This document shows positions 18,552-26,940 of a stretch of 64,000 nt of DNA, piece by piece. The DNA is taken from NCBI RefSeq assembly GCF_003997495.1, contig NZ_RZRU01000011.1, positions 159,707 to 223,706 of the forward strand. Reading direction: 5' to 3'. Origin of the DNA: Mesorhizobium sp. M7A.F.Ca.US.008.03.1.1. GTDB lineage: Bacteria > Pseudomonadota > Alphaproteobacteria > Rhizobiales > Rhizobiaceae. Under the pieces are notes generated by a model. That model did no database searches and was not told the DNA's origin. It saw nothing but the letters and a program-made list of their open reading frames with translations. Made by a program: the position numbers and the translations under genes. Each line of letters opens with the position of its first letter. Position 1 is the first letter of the stretch.

Positions 18552-18618
18552 TCCATCGAGTCGCACCGGTGCCGGTGCGGCTCACTTGATCTGGAATTCT
18601 CAGCAGGAGCTTAACTTC

Positions 18619-19080
18619 ATGAACATAGGCGAAGCCGCGTCCGCCTCTGGCGTCTCGGCCAAGATGATCCGCTACTATGAATCAACGGGGCTCATTTCGC
18701 AGGTATCGCGCACCGGTGCCGGTTACCGCGTCTATTCGGAGGACGATGTCCACACGCTGCGGTTCATTCGCAGGTCGCGAGATCTCGGCTTCTCGGTCGA
18801 GCAGATGTCGGATTTGCTGGCGCTCTGGAGCGACCGCTCGCGGGCCAGTGCCGATGTCAAGCGCATCGCCATGGAACATGTCGCCGAGTTGGAGCGGAAA
18901 ATGCGTGAGCTGCGCGACATGACGAAGACACTCCGGCATCTGGCGGAGCATTGCAAAGGCAATGATCGTCCGCATTGCCCGATTATCGAGGATCTTTCCA
19001 GCGGTCACGAGGCCGGCTTGCTCAAGCCAAAGCAGACCAAACGCCGCAATGATCCGGCCGGGCGTCGGCACGCTTTGTGA
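18619..19080 (+). CDS. cueR: MerR-family copper-responsive regulator CueR
   Basis: The 153-residue protein starts MNIGEAASASGVSAKMIRYYE, the MerR winged helix, with AGGAG eight bases before the ATG at 18619. A dimerisation helix follows, then the metal loop C-KGNDRPH-C (CueR spacing of eight residues between the two cysteines, typical of +1 metal sensors) and a His/Lys-rich tail. It should activate the two 19-bp-spacer promoters at 15864-15894 and 15945-15975. It lies directly after copA, so it is likely self-controlled as part of that operon. A GC-rich dyad (18563-18578) lies between the two genes. Confidence 0.92.
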   Translation: MNIGEAASASGVSAKMIRYYESTGLISQVSRTGAGYRVYSEDDVHTLRFIRRSRDLGFSVEQMSDLLALWSDRSRASADVKRIAMEHVAELERKMRELRDMTKTLRHLAEHCKGNDRPHCPIIEDLSSGHEAGLLKPKQTKRRNDPAGRRHAL

Positions 19081-19125
19081 CCCGTGCTTCGCATCTATGT
19101 TCATGATCGATTGAGGAGATCAGCA

Positions 19126-20637
19126 ATGCATCGACGTACGTTCCTCGCAGGCCTTGCCTCGCTGGCGAGCGCCCCTGCCGTCGCCCAGATGAAAATGGAC
19201 GACATGGACAACATGCCCGGCATGGACATGGGCGATCACATGGGTCACGACATGGGCGCGCCATCCGGAAAGACAGTAACGCTGCCGGAAGGCGAAGCGT
19301 TGCGGGAGCTACCTCGCCTTGTCAACGAGTCCCGCACGCCCGGCCTGTTCAAGGCGAGGCTCTCGGCCGAACCAGCCACGCTCCGTTTTGCCGAAGGGCT
19401 CGATACGCCGGCCCTCGGCTACAATGGCATGAGCCCCGGCCCGCTGATCGAGGCGGTCGAGGGCGACCGCGTGGAGATCACTTTCGCCAACGGAATTCCT
19501 AACGAGGCGAGCACCATCCATTGGCATGGGATGCCGGTGCCCGCCGACCAGGACGGCAATCCGATGGACCCGGTTGCGTCGGGCGCCGAGAAAACCTACG
19601 GCTTCGACCTGCCGGAAGGCAGCGCCGCCTCCTACTGGTATCATCCGCATCCGCACGGCAAGACGGCCGAACAGGTCTATCGCGGCCTTGCCGGCGTCTT
19701 CCTGGTCAGGCCGAAGGCCGATCCGGTTCCGGCCGCCTATGGCGACACGGTGCTGGTGTTCACCGATCTTCGACTTGCCGCCGACGGCACCATGCCCGAC
19801 AACACCATGATCGACCTGATGAATGGCCGCGTCGGCGACCATGTGCTGGTCAACGGACAGAAGAACCCAAGGCTGGAGGTCCCCTTCGGCACCAAGCGGC
19901 GGTTCCGCCTTTACAATGTCACCAACGCGCGCTTTTTGCGGCTCGCCTTCGACGGCGCGCCGATGACGATCATCGGAACCGACGGCGGTCTGCTGGAGGC
20001 GCCGGTTGCAGCCGACGACATCCTGCTCAGCCCGGCGGAACGCCTCGAACTGATCGTCTCCTTCGAAAAACCCGGCCCGGTGACGCTGTACACGCTCGAC
20101 TACGATCGCGGCTGGATGGGAGCTGGCCGGCCTGCCGATGCGGGCCTCACGCTGCTGACGGTCAATGTTTCGGAAACGCCGGCTGAACAGGTTCCGCCGC
20201 TGCCCGATACGCTGCGGCCAATGGCGCAACTCGGCGCCCCTTTGGTCAACCGCCGCTTCGTCTTCACCGAGACGATGGCCATGAACGCAACCGGCATGGA
20301 GATGGGGTTCCTGATCAACGGCACCGCATTCGACATGTCCCGCGTCGATGTCGTCTCGAAGGCAGGACAGGTCGAACTCTGGGAGGTCGTTAACCAGGCC
20401 GACATGGACCACCCCTTCCATGTGCACGGGACGCAGTTCCAGGTGGTGGAACATGAGCGCGACGGCAAGAAGAGCGCGCCCGCCTATCGGGCCTGGAAAG
20501 ATACCGTCAACGTCGCCCGCGGCGAGACGGTGCGCCTGCTGCTGCGTCAAGACCGGCCGGGGCCTAGAATGTATCACTGCCACATCCTGGAGCATGAGCA
20601 GCTAGGAATGATGGGCATTGTCGACGTGCAGGCGTAG
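19126..20637 (+). CDS. three-domain multicopper oxidase, CueO/CopA type, Tat-exported
   Basis: The 503-residue protein begins with a twin-arginine signal (HRRTFLAG) and a Met/Asp/His-rich stretch right after it (MDDMDNMPGMDMG). The oxidase motifs HWHGMP (about 145), YWYHPHPHG (about 182), HPFHVHG (about 433) and YHCHILEHEQLGMM (about 482) hold T1, T2 and T3 copper ligands, including the axial Met. It probably oxidises Cu(I) in the periplasm. The start at 19126 has GAGGAG seven bases upstream. It is downstream of cueR by 45 bp and likely co-transcribed with copA. Confidence 0.93.
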   Translation: MHRRTFLAGLASLASAPAVAQMKMDDMDNMPGMDMGDHMGHDMGAPSGKTVTLPEGEALRELPRLVNESRTPGLFKARLSAEPATLRFAEGLDTPALGYNGMSPGPLIEAVEGDRVEITFANGIPNEASTIHWHGMPVPADQDGNPMDPVASGAEKTYGFDLPEGSAASYWYHPHPHGKTAEQVYRGLAGVFLVRPKADPVPAAYGDTVLVFTDLRLAADGTMPDNTMIDLMNGRVGDHVLVNGQKNPRLEVPFGTKRRFRLYNVTNARFLRLAFDGAPMTIIGTDGGLLEAPVAADDILLSPAERLELIVSFEKPGPVTLYTLDYDRGWMGAGRPADAGLTLLTVNVSETPAEQVPPLPDTLRPMAQLGAPLVNRRFVFTETMAMNATGMEMGFLINGTAFDMSRVDVVSKAGQVELWEVVNQADMDHPFHVHGTQFQVVEHERDGKKSAPAYRAWKDTVNVARGETVRLLLRQDRPGPRMYHCHILEHEQLGMMGIVDVQA

Positions 20638-20664
20638 CCAACGGACGGGCCAATCCAAAACACG

Positions 20665-21105
20665 ATGGAAACGCTGGCCCTTTATGGCACCCTGTTCGCC
20701 AGCGCTTTCCTGGCCGCGACAATCCTGCCGGTGTCGTCCGAGGTCGTCTTGGTCGGCATGCTCGCCTCGGGACGCGCCGACCCTGCCCTGCTCCTTGCGG
20801 TCGCCACCGTCGGCAACACGCTGGGCTCGGTGTTGAACTGGGTCCTCGGACGAGGCATCGACACGCTGCAGACCAGGCGCTGGTTCCCGATATCGGGCGA
20901 CCAATATGAGCGCGCGAGCCGGACCTTTCGCCGGTATGGCGCCTGGACGCTCCTGTTTGCCTGGCTGCCGATCGTCGGCGACGCCTTCACGGTCGCGGCG
21001 GGTGCTGCTCGCGTGCATCTCGGCCTGTTCGTGGTGCTCGTCGCGATTGGCAAGGCCGCGCGCTATGCAGCGATCGTCGCCGGAGGAATGTGGTTGATCG
21101 CATAG
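20665..21105 (+). CDS. YqaA/DedA-family small membrane protein
   Basis: The 146-residue protein has four hydrophobic segments and the YqaA/SNARE-associated pattern: PVSSEVVLVGMLASG near 24, VGNTLGSVLNWVLGRG near 50, and FRRYGAWTLLFAWLPIVGD near 87. DedA/YqaA proteins are membrane proteins implicated in lipid flipping and envelope homeostasis; this short form is of unknown substrate. It lies 27 bp after the oxidase gene and probably belongs to the copA-cueR-oxidase transcript. YqaA-type genes recur beside copper operons in rhizobia. Confidence 0.8.
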   Translation: METLALYGTLFASAFLAATILPVSSEVVLVGMLASGRADPALLLAVATVGNTLGSVLNWVLGRGIDTLQTRRWFPISGDQYERASRTFRRYGAWTLLFAWLPIVGDAFTVAAGAARVHLGLFVVLVAIGKAARYAAIVAGGMWLIA

Positions 21106-21114
21106 ATTGAATTT

Positions 21115-21128
21115 GTGATCTCGATCAT
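21115..21128 (+). promoter_or_regulatory. candidate Crp/FNR-family operator
   Basis: The sequence GTGATCTCGATCAT has the perfect core TGAT-N4-ATCA of the TTGAT-N4-ATCAA family, with both outermost bases mismatched. It lies 36 bp before the ATG of the Crp/Fnr regulator at 21164, a place suited to autoregulation. No good -10 is visible downstream. Confidence 0.35.
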
Positions 21129-21163
21129 ATGCTTCGCTTTTCCGAGGCGGTAACGTCCGGCCC

Positions 21164-21841
21164 ATGAGAAAACGCGGCGACCAGTCGTCCAATTCGTCAT
21201 GTGGTTCCACGAATGAAGGAGCCGCGGGCTTCGATCTGGCTTCCTTGTTCGCGGAGGACAGGGATCGCCCCCTCTTGCCCGGGCAGTTCCTGTTCCGTCA
21301 GGGGGAGCCGGCCGATCGCGTGTTCCTGATCCGGCGCGGGCACCTACGGATGGTCCGCCATCTCGCTTCCGGAGAGGCCGTCGTCATTCATACCGGGCAG
21401 ACTGGCGACCTCTTCGCCGAGGCGGCGCTGTTCGCTCAGAACTACCACTGTGACGGGCAGGCAGTGGACGCCGCGGCAGTTGCCAGTTGCCGAAAGGCGG
21501 AAGTACTTCGCGCCTTCGGTGCCTCGCCGTCCATGTCGCTCGCCTGGATCGAGCGTGTGACACAGCAACTCCACGCGGCACGGGCGCTGATCGAATTGCG
21601 CAACATCCGCTCGGCCGAGGAACGCGTCCTCCAGCATCTCCGGCTCCGCGCCGATTCCGCCGGCGAGGTCGCGTTCGAGGGACGGCTGCTCGATGTTGCT
21701 GCCGAGCTTGGTCTGACGCACGAAGCCTACTATCGCGCCCTCGCAAACCTGGCCAGGTCCGGCGCGATCAGCCGCGATCGCCGCCGGATGCGGTTGAGCT
21801 CACCCGTTCATTCTCCCCTATCGAAGGAACGCCGCCAATGA
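21164..21841 (+). CDS. Crp/Fnr-family transcriptional regulator
   Basis: The 225-residue protein has a cyclic-nucleotide-binding-type beta-roll (about 35-125; LLPGQFLFRQGEPADRVFLI; GDLFAEAAL) and a C-terminal helix-turn-helix (DVAAELGLTHEAYYRALANL). The three cysteines are scattered and do not form an FNR 4Fe-4S site or a FixK single-Cys switch, so its signal is unknown. The stop overlaps the next gene's ATG (ATGA), so both are translated together. A dyad (21115-21128) upstream suggests autoregulation. Confidence 0.87.
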   Translation: MRKRGDQSSNSSCGSTNEGAAGFDLASLFAEDRDRPLLPGQFLFRQGEPADRVFLIRRGHLRMVRHLASGEAVVIHTGQTGDLFAEAALFAQNYHCDGQAVDAAAVASCRKAEVLRAFGASPSMSLAWIERVTQQLHAARALIELRNIRSAEERVLQHLRLRADSAGEVAFEGRLLDVAAELGLTHEAYYRALANLARSGAISRDRRRMRLSSPVHSPLSKERRQ

Positions 21842-22317
21842 ATGCAAAGCTCGCCATTGCCCTCACCACCCTGCTCAGCGTCGTCCCCGCCGCAGCCCAG
21901 CAAGCGGATCATGCAGCAGGGCATGCCGAACATCTCGGCGCGGCGGTTATGCCATTCGACCTTGCCCGCAGCATGCATGTGTTCACGCCGCTGTCGGATG
22001 GCGGGACGCAGGCCGTTACCTCGCGCGATGGCGATCCCGCGCAGGTGGAGCTGATCCGGGCGCATCTGCGCAAGGAAGCCGACGCCTTTGCACGCGGCGA
22101 CTATGCGGATCCGTCATCCATCCATGGTTCTGCGATGCCAGGTCTGGCCGAGCTCAGGGCCGGTGCCGGGCGCATCGGCGTCACATTCGCCACCATTCCT
22201 GCAGGGGCTCATCTGCGCTTCACAGCCAGCGATCCAGCGCTCGTGGCCGCGCTGCATCGATGGTTCGAGGCACAGGTGCGCGATCACGGCGCGGATGCGA
22301 TGATGCATGGATCCTAG
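21838..22317 (+). CDS. small exported protein of unknown function (family often mis-named aspartate carbamoyltransferase)
   Basis: The 159-residue protein has a signal peptide (MNAKLAIALTTLLSVVPAAAQ) and a conserved body with MPFDLARSMHVFTPL, DPAQVELIRAHLRKEA and a C-terminal ALHRWFEAQVRDHG. I recall this family from rhizobial and other genomes, where database names call it aspartate carbamoyltransferase; it has none of the PyrB motifs, and the name is not supported by sequence. His and Met residues cluster at both ends (HAAGHAEH; MMHGS), which would suit a periplasmic metal- or heme-related role. It is translationally coupled to the Crp/Fnr regulator, which points to shared regulation. Confidence 0.75.
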   Translation: MNAKLAIALTTLLSVVPAAAQQADHAAGHAEHLGAAVMPFDLARSMHVFTPLSDGGTQAVTSRDGDPAQVELIRAHLRKEADAFARGDYADPSSIHGSAMPGLAELRAGAGRIGVTFATIPAGAHLRFTASDPALVAALHRWFEAQVRDHGADAMMHGS

Positions 22318-22344
22318 CGGCGGCCTGACACTAGACCGTCCCGA

Positions 22345-22905
22345 TCACTGCACCTTCGCACGAAACTTCGCATGGCAGCTTGTGCAGTCCTGCAGGATCA
22401 GGTGGAGAAGATGTTCCGCCGGCAGCTTGGAGGGATCAGCTTCCTTGGCGGCGCCAGCCCGTTTTCCAAGCAGGCTGCCACCCATCGCCATGTCGGGCCC
22501 CATCCTCATGGCGCTCGAGATGCTGTCCGCAGGCGCCTTGTCGGCTTCGACAGCGAGAGCGCTCGCCAGCGTTGCGATATGGCTGGCAAGCGCATCGAAT
22601 TCGTCGCGGGACTGGTCGATCTCCTGCTTTGCCGCGGAAGGGCTACCAAGTGAATCCGCTGGGAATTCCGCGGCCAAGACGCCGGTGCGGCGATGGATCG
22701 TCTCGGCCGCCTGCCTGAATGCCGGCGCATCGTAGGCTATCTTCCCGCCGAACATGCCGGCGATCTGTCTTGCTGCGGCGGCCATTTCCTTCATCGACGA
22801 CTGGCGCGCGACGATGACGGGCTTGTCAGGAAGATGCGTCGCGGCGACCGCTGCGGCGATGCCGATCAGCAGCAGAGGGATGGCGTAAATTGAGGTGCGT
22901 TTCAT
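22345..22905 (-). CDS. cytochrome c'-type (C-terminal heme) protein
   Basis: The 186-residue protein has an N-terminal signal/anchor (residues 1-23), an Ala-rich helical body and a heme c site CTSCH only about 10 residues from the C-terminus. That placement is the hallmark of the four-helix-bundle cytochromes c' and c556, which bind NO, CO or shuttle electrons. It is longer than typical c' (about 130 residues) because of a Met/Gly-rich loop (RMGPDMAMGG) before the last helix. It is the upstream neighbour and co-directional with nothing tight; the DUF1007 gene starts 690 bp away on the same strand with only 24 bp between the two genes' ends. Confidence 0.82.
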   Translation of the reverse strand: MKRTSIYAIPLLLIGIAAAVAATHLPDKPVIVARQSSMKEMAAAARQIAGMFGGKIAYDAPAFRQAAETIHRRTGVLAAEFPADSLGSPSAAKQEIDQSRDEFDALASHIATLASALAVEADKAPADSISSAMRMGPDMAMGGSLLGKRAGAAKEADPSKLPAEHLLHLILQDCTSCHAKFRAKVQ

Positions 22906-22929
22906 TGGACCGTGGTTTGCAGCAGCGGA

Positions 22930-23595
22930 TTATTCCCGTGACAAGCAGGTCAATTCGAGTTTCGTGGCGAAGATCTTGCTCATGTCGGTTCCGGTGGGGT
23001 CGTTGAAGAACGCATCGGTGAGCGTTTTCTGGTTCTGAGCAATGGCGTCATCGGCGTTCGGACGGATCACGGCGGGTTTGCAGGTCGCAGGCAGCCCCTC
23101 TACCACAATGTCGTCGTCCTTGATGAAATCGATCGCCGTGTAGAACGAAGGATCATAAATCCCGAAATCGACCTTCCCTGAGAGCTTCAACGGCTCTTTT
23201 GGTTTGGACTCAAACGAGATGATCAGTTGATCCTTGTCGAATTCCGCCTTCAATGCCGGTGGGGGACTCATCGGAATGTCCCTCCCGTCGACCGTCACGA
23301 TCTGAAAATAATTGTACTCCGCCAGCGACGCGTAAACCGTTTCGGAAACGGCCTGCATCTCGGCGCTGCTGAGCTGGAGATCGGAGTCCTTGTCGAACTC
23401 CATCATCACAGCGCTGGAAAACAGCTCGTCGAAGCGCCAGAAGTGCCGCAGCGAGCTGATGGTCGAAGTGTTGTTGTCCACGGCAAGGGCGAGCCGCGCC
23501 TCCGCGAAAACATGGGGATGCGCGTTCGCGACGTTGGGCGCCAGCACACCGGCGAGCAACATCACTGACATGCACGGCCGGGAAATCGGAATCAT
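22930..23595 (-). CDS. DUF1007 periplasmic protein
   Basis: The 221-residue protein has a signal peptide ending ANA and the family start HPHVFAEARL immediately at the mature N-terminus. DUF1007 proteins usually precede a NicO/RcnA-type nickel-cobalt exporter and are thought to bind metal through this N-terminal HxH. Here no exporter follows: the next gene in the same direction, 24 bp away, is the cytochrome c'. The function here is therefore open; metal binding at the N-terminal histidines is inference. Confidence 0.85.
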   Translation of the reverse strand: MIPISRPCMSVMLLAGVLAPNVANAHPHVFAEARLALAVDNNTSTISSLRHFWRFDELFSSAVMMEFDKDSDLQLSSAEMQAVSETVYASLAEYNYFQIVTVDGRDIPMSPPPALKAEFDKDQLIISFESKPKEPLKLSGKVDFGIYDPSFYTAIDFIKDDDIVVEGLPATCKPAVIRPNADDAIAQNQKTLTDAFFNDPTGTDMSKIFATKLELTCLSRE

Positions 23596-23703
23596 GCTTG
23601 TTCCATTCTGGATCTTAACGGAACAGTAGCATCAAAGCGGGCCGAATTGGGACGGCCAGCCCTGCTGGCCGGCGAAGGCGGTCGAGGAAATCGGGGGCGA
23701 AGC

Positions 23704-24495
23704 ATGTTTTTCATCGTGTCGAAACTGGTCGAAACCGTTCTGCTTCCATCGAACGATATCGGCCTTCTCGCAGCGCTGGGGATACTGGCCCTGATCGTGC
23801 GACGCAGGCGCATCGGCCTGGCGCTGCTCACCACCTCGGCTGTGCTCCTGATCATGGCCGGCTGGACGCCCTTGGGTTCGGCCCTTGTGATGACGCTCGA
23901 AGATCGCTTCCCGCCGACGGATATGCCGGCTTCAGTGGCCGGCATCGTCATGCTTGGCGGCGCAGTGAATACACACATTACGGAAGATCGCGGCAGCATC
24001 ACGCTGAACGACAATGCCGAGCGCGTCGTCGCCGTCGCCACATTGTCGCGGCGATACCCCGGCGCCCGCATCCTGCTTTCAGGGGGAAGCGGGCATCTCC
24101 TCAGCGGCCACGCATTCACCGAGTCCGAAGGAGCCCGCAGGCTGCTCGTCGAACTCGGTGTTCCGCAAGAGCGGATCGAGCTTGAGGAGCGGTCGCGCAC
24201 GACCTTCGAGAATGCGATGGAAAGCGTTGCCGTCGCCAAGCCGAAGCCAGGCGAAATCTGGCTGCTGGTGACCTCGGCCTATAACATGCCGCGGGCCGTC
24301 GCCTCATTCCGCGCGGCCAATTTCCCGATCGTCGCGTATCCGGTCGACTACCGTACGCGACAGGGCGACCTCCATCGCCCGATGAATTCCGTTGCCGATG
24401 GGCTGGTGCTGATGGACATTGCCGCTCACGAGTGGCTCGGGCTAGCAACGTATCGTCTGGCGGGAAAGACGGCGGATGTCCTGCCAAGCCCCTGA
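23704..24495 (+). CDS. YdcF/ElyC-type DUF218 membrane protein
   Basis: The 263-residue protein has two N-terminal helices (about 15-60) and a DUF218 Rossmann-like domain with the marker motifs VMLGGAV (about 85), ILLSGGSG (about 124), and RTTFENAMES (about 167). DUF218 proteins such as ElyC and SanA affect envelope integrity and peptidoglycan or undecaprenyl metabolism. I chose the ATG at 23704 because it starts the first helix and has GGGGGCGAAG upstream; the frame extends to 23647 without protein character. Confidence 0.85.
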   Translation: MFFIVSKLVETVLLPSNDIGLLAALGILALIVRRRRIGLALLTTSAVLLIMAGWTPLGSALVMTLEDRFPPTDMPASVAGIVMLGGAVNTHITEDRGSITLNDNAERVVAVATLSRRYPGARILLSGGSGHLLSGHAFTESEGARRLLVELGVPQERIELEERSRTTFENAMESVAVAKPKPGEIWLLVTSAYNMPRAVASFRAANFPIVAYPVDYRTRQGDLHRPMNSVADGLVLMDIAAHEWLGLATYRLAGKTADVLPSP

Positions 24496-24573
24496 GCATG
24501 GAAAGCTCTCGCATCTCGGCCGACCATTGTGTCGGCGCGATTTCTCGCCATCAATGGCTGGGTTCGCGCCGGC

Positions 24574-25629
24574 TCAGTGATGGCCGCGATTACCGAACAG
24601 ATGACCGAAAAAGCTTCTGCCGGTGCGATGCAGGCTGGCAAGAAAACTGACCTTGATCATCCCTAAAAAAATCAAGAGCCCGATAGCCGCATACGAAAGC
24701 GGATTCAGAAATTCGCCGAGGCCGTTGCGCGATATCGAGACAGCGACGCCGGCATGCGCTCCGAGCACCAAGACCACGGCCAGCACGATTGCGGCGGCTG
24801 CAACATGTCGCTTCCACCCCTGAGCGGCGACGATCTCATTGAGGTTGAAACCGGTAAACTCCTCGGCATGAATGCTGTCCTCGCCTGCTCCCGAGTCTAC
24901 CAGCACAGACTTCATGGCGCTGACCATTTCCGGTAGCCCCGAAACGTAGTAGATCGCGGACGGCAGATCTCCGGCCTGCCTGGCCAGCATCGCTCGGTCT
25001 ATGTGACCGGTTTCCCCCTTCCATTGCCCTGCCGAATTGCCGGCTTCGGTCATTGTCGCGATCAATTTGAAAGATGGGCTTTGCTCCGCGAGTTTGCGCA
25101 ACTCGTCGAGATACGCAGCGTCCTCGGGCCGCCGGTTCGAGTAGAACAAGAACATCTTGTACGGCAGCCCTCTCTCCACCGCGTCCTTGATCATCGACAA
25201 GGCTGGGGCGATGCCGATACCCCCGGCAAGAAAGACTGCTGGCCTAGCGGTGTCTTCGTGCAGGGCGAACGCTCCATGCGGAACATCCAGAAGTATGTCG
25301 ATGCGAACCTTGGCGCCGATCTGCAGGCACCCCATGACGCGCTTGAATGCGGTGTCACGCATTCTCATTGCGATGACCAAATCAACGTCCTGAGGCGTGC
25401 TTGCCAGCGAGAAAAACCGGCTGTTGCCGCCGTCGGTTTCAGCAGGGTCGATGAGCGTCATGCGCACATGCTGGCCGGCCTTGAAACGAAATCCCTCGGG
25501 TTTCTCAAAGAAAAAGGCCAAGGTGCCGTCCGCTATCTCTTCCTTGGCTTTCAACGGCACCTCGAATGACCCCTTCTTCATCGAAGCGCCAGAGCGGCCA
25601 TGCATGCGACGGTAGCGTTCATGGTCCAT
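24574..25629 (-). CDS. membrane-tethered ferredoxin-NADP reductase-type flavoprotein
   Basis: The 351-residue protein has an FNR-like FAD domain (SRFFSLAS near residue 75, the flavin-binding RxYS-type motif; GQHVRMTL) and a NAD(P)H domain (AGGIGIAPALSMIKD near 140; YYVSGLPEMVSAM near 232). Two C-terminal membrane helices follow (about 275-298 and 312-335). It lacks a 2Fe-2S domain, so its electron acceptor is a separate protein or the membrane. The start at 25629 has AAGGA seven bases upstream; a long open extension to 26325 is antisense to the TetR gene and non-coding. It is divergent from the TetR gene with operator-like repeats between them. Confidence 0.85.
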   Translation of the reverse strand: MDHERYRRMHGRSGASMKKGSFEVPLKAKEEIADGTLAFFFEKPEGFRFKAGQHVRMTLIDPAETDGGNSRFFSLASTPQDVDLVIAMRMRDTAFKRVMGCLQIGAKVRIDILLDVPHGAFALHEDTARPAVFLAGGIGIAPALSMIKDAVERGLPYKMFLFYSNRRPEDAAYLDELRKLAEQSPSFKLIATMTEAGNSAGQWKGETGHIDRAMLARQAGDLPSAIYYVSGLPEMVSAMKSVLVDSGAGEDSIHAEEFTGFNLNEIVAAQGWKRHVAAAAIVLAVVLVLGAHAGVAVSISRNGLGEFLNPLSYAAIGLLIFLGMIKVSFLASLHRTGRSFFGHLFGNRGHH

Positions 25630-25665
25630 CTCGGATTTCCTTGCGCGATCCTTCGATCCAAAAAT

Positions 25666-25732
25666 GGACAGAATGTCCGAAAAAGGACATCGTGGCCGGA
25701 ACTTGTCAACGAACAGAGTTGCCGGAATGTCC
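25666..25732. promoter_or_regulatory. TetR operator cluster between divergent genes
   Basis: A perfect dyad GGACA-GAA-TGTCC lies at 25666-25678. A second GGACAT is at 25685-25690 and an ATGTCC at 25727-25732, so the same half-site occurs four times in 67 bp between the flavoprotein and TetR genes. The likeliest binder is the TetR protein itself, repressing both directions until an inducer is bound. Confidence 0.6.
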
Positions 25733-25770
25733 AGTACCGAACGATCTTCCCGATACGGCCGGGAATAGCG

Positions 25771-26370
25771 ATGGCGGATAAGGTGATGGACCGGCGCATT
25801 GCGCGCACGAGGGGGACGCTGCAGCGCGCCTTGAGTTCGTTGATCCTGACGAAGGGCTACGATGCGATCACGGTCGATGACATCTGCGAGACGGCCAATG
25901 TCGGCCGATCGACGTTCTATAGCCATTTTACCAGCAAGGACGATCTGAAGCGCCGCGGCCTGGATGAGCATTTGCGCGAACTGCTGGCTGATCGGCGGAG
26001 GAATGCCCCTGCACCGGGAGACTTGAAGGATCGGCACCTGGCCTTTAGCCTGCCTTTGTTCGAACACGCCCGCGACCATCTGGACCTTTACCGGGCGCTT
26101 GCCGGCAGCCGCGGCGGCGGCGTTAGCCTTGGTGCAATCCGGCAGATCGTTTCCGATCTGGTGCGCGAAGAGATTGCCGATAATGCCGACCGCAATCCCG
26201 GGGATGTCATCCCACGCGACGTCGTCGTCACCTACGTCGTCGGCGCCTACATGGCGTTGCTGACCTGGTGGCTCGACGGCGGCGCGAAGCTGCCGCCTCA
26301 GCGGATGGACGGGATGTTTCGGCAATTGGCAACCGAAGGCATCATGCCGCCGGATTCCGAAGAGCGTTAG
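25771..26370 (+). CDS. TetR-family transcriptional repressor
   Basis: The 199-residue protein begins with a TetR helix-turn-helix (TLQRALSSLI, YDAITVDDICETANVGRSTFYSHF near residues 20-60) and has a variable C-terminal ligand domain with PF14278-type features (DHLDLYRALAG; VTYVVGAYMALLTWWLDGG). I start it at the ATG at 25771; the open frame upstream to 25600 crosses the operator region. It is divergent from the flavoprotein gene and probably represses it. Confidence 0.9.
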   Translation: MADKVMDRRIARTRGTLQRALSSLILTKGYDAITVDDICETANVGRSTFYSHFTSKDDLKRRGLDEHLRELLADRRRNAPAPGDLKDRHLAFSLPLFEHARDHLDLYRALAGSRGGGVSLGAIRQIVSDLVREEIADNADRNPGDVIPRDVVVTYVVGAYMALLTWWLDGGAKLPPQRMDGMFRQLATEGIMPPDSEER

Positions 26371-26523
26371 CAGCCAGCCTCAAGTCAGCGCCAGGCTTGT
26401 CACTCTGTTCGCAAGGCGTGTTCAAGACCATTTTTCAAAGCCGGCGGTCGCTATCTTTGATGAAGATTGGATTCCAAGCTTCGGCTCGAACGTGATAGTC
26501 TGCCTCATCCTCAGGAGGAGGAA

Positions 26524-26889
26524 ATGCGCGCCATTGCATTCCTTGCCGGCGTATTGGTGGCTACACCCTCAAGCGGGTCGGAGCAGGTGGTCTTCCATAG
26601 GACCAATTTCGCGGATGCCACTTCCGTTCAATTCATGGTCGCGACTGACAGCGCCGCAAGCGGCCAGGATTACGATTTCGAGGTGGGCATAAGCCTGGTC
26701 GAGACAGATGCCAACGGCTCGACCAAATATGTAGATCCTGGGCGCCATCAGGCTCAGGTGCGATGCGCCAATCCAGCCTATGTGGGCATCGGGATGCGGA
26801 AATTTCCGATCTCGGCATTGACGGGAGCCGGACAAAGCGACTGGAAGGAAGACCTCTGGAAAATGTACTGCGCGGTTCCATCCTCGTAA
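26524..26889 (+). CDS. small exported protein of unknown function
   Basis: The 121-residue protein begins with a short signal peptide (MRAIAFLAGVLVATPSSGSEQ), and AGGAGGAGGAA precedes the ATG, a very strong ribosome-binding site. Two cysteines (RCANP and YCAVP) are likely to form a disulfide. I do not recognise the family. It is the last plus-strand gene before the long minus-strand copper array, with which it converges. Confidence 0.6.
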   Translation: MRAIAFLAGVLVATPSSGSEQVVFHRTNFADATSVQFMVATDSAASGQDYDFEVGISLVETDANGSTKYVDPGRHQAQVRCANPAYVGIGMRKFPISALTGAGQSDWKEDLWKMYCAVPSS

Positions 26890-26940
26890 TCTGGATGGCC
26901 AGCCGCAGACCGCTGGATCGCGACCTGCGGCCAGAGCCTG

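Noticed and set aside
18563..18578. GC-rich dyad between copA and cueR as a terminator
   Set aside because: The loop would be only two bases and there is no T-tract; cueR is more likely read through.
21838..22317. Naming this gene aspartate carbamoyltransferase
   Set aside because: It is 159 residues with a signal peptide and has none of the carbamoyl-phosphate or aspartate binding motifs.
25630..26325. N-terminal extension of the flavoprotein frame
   Set aside because: It is antisense to the TetR gene and does not read like protein; the start at 25629 has a good ribosome-binding site.
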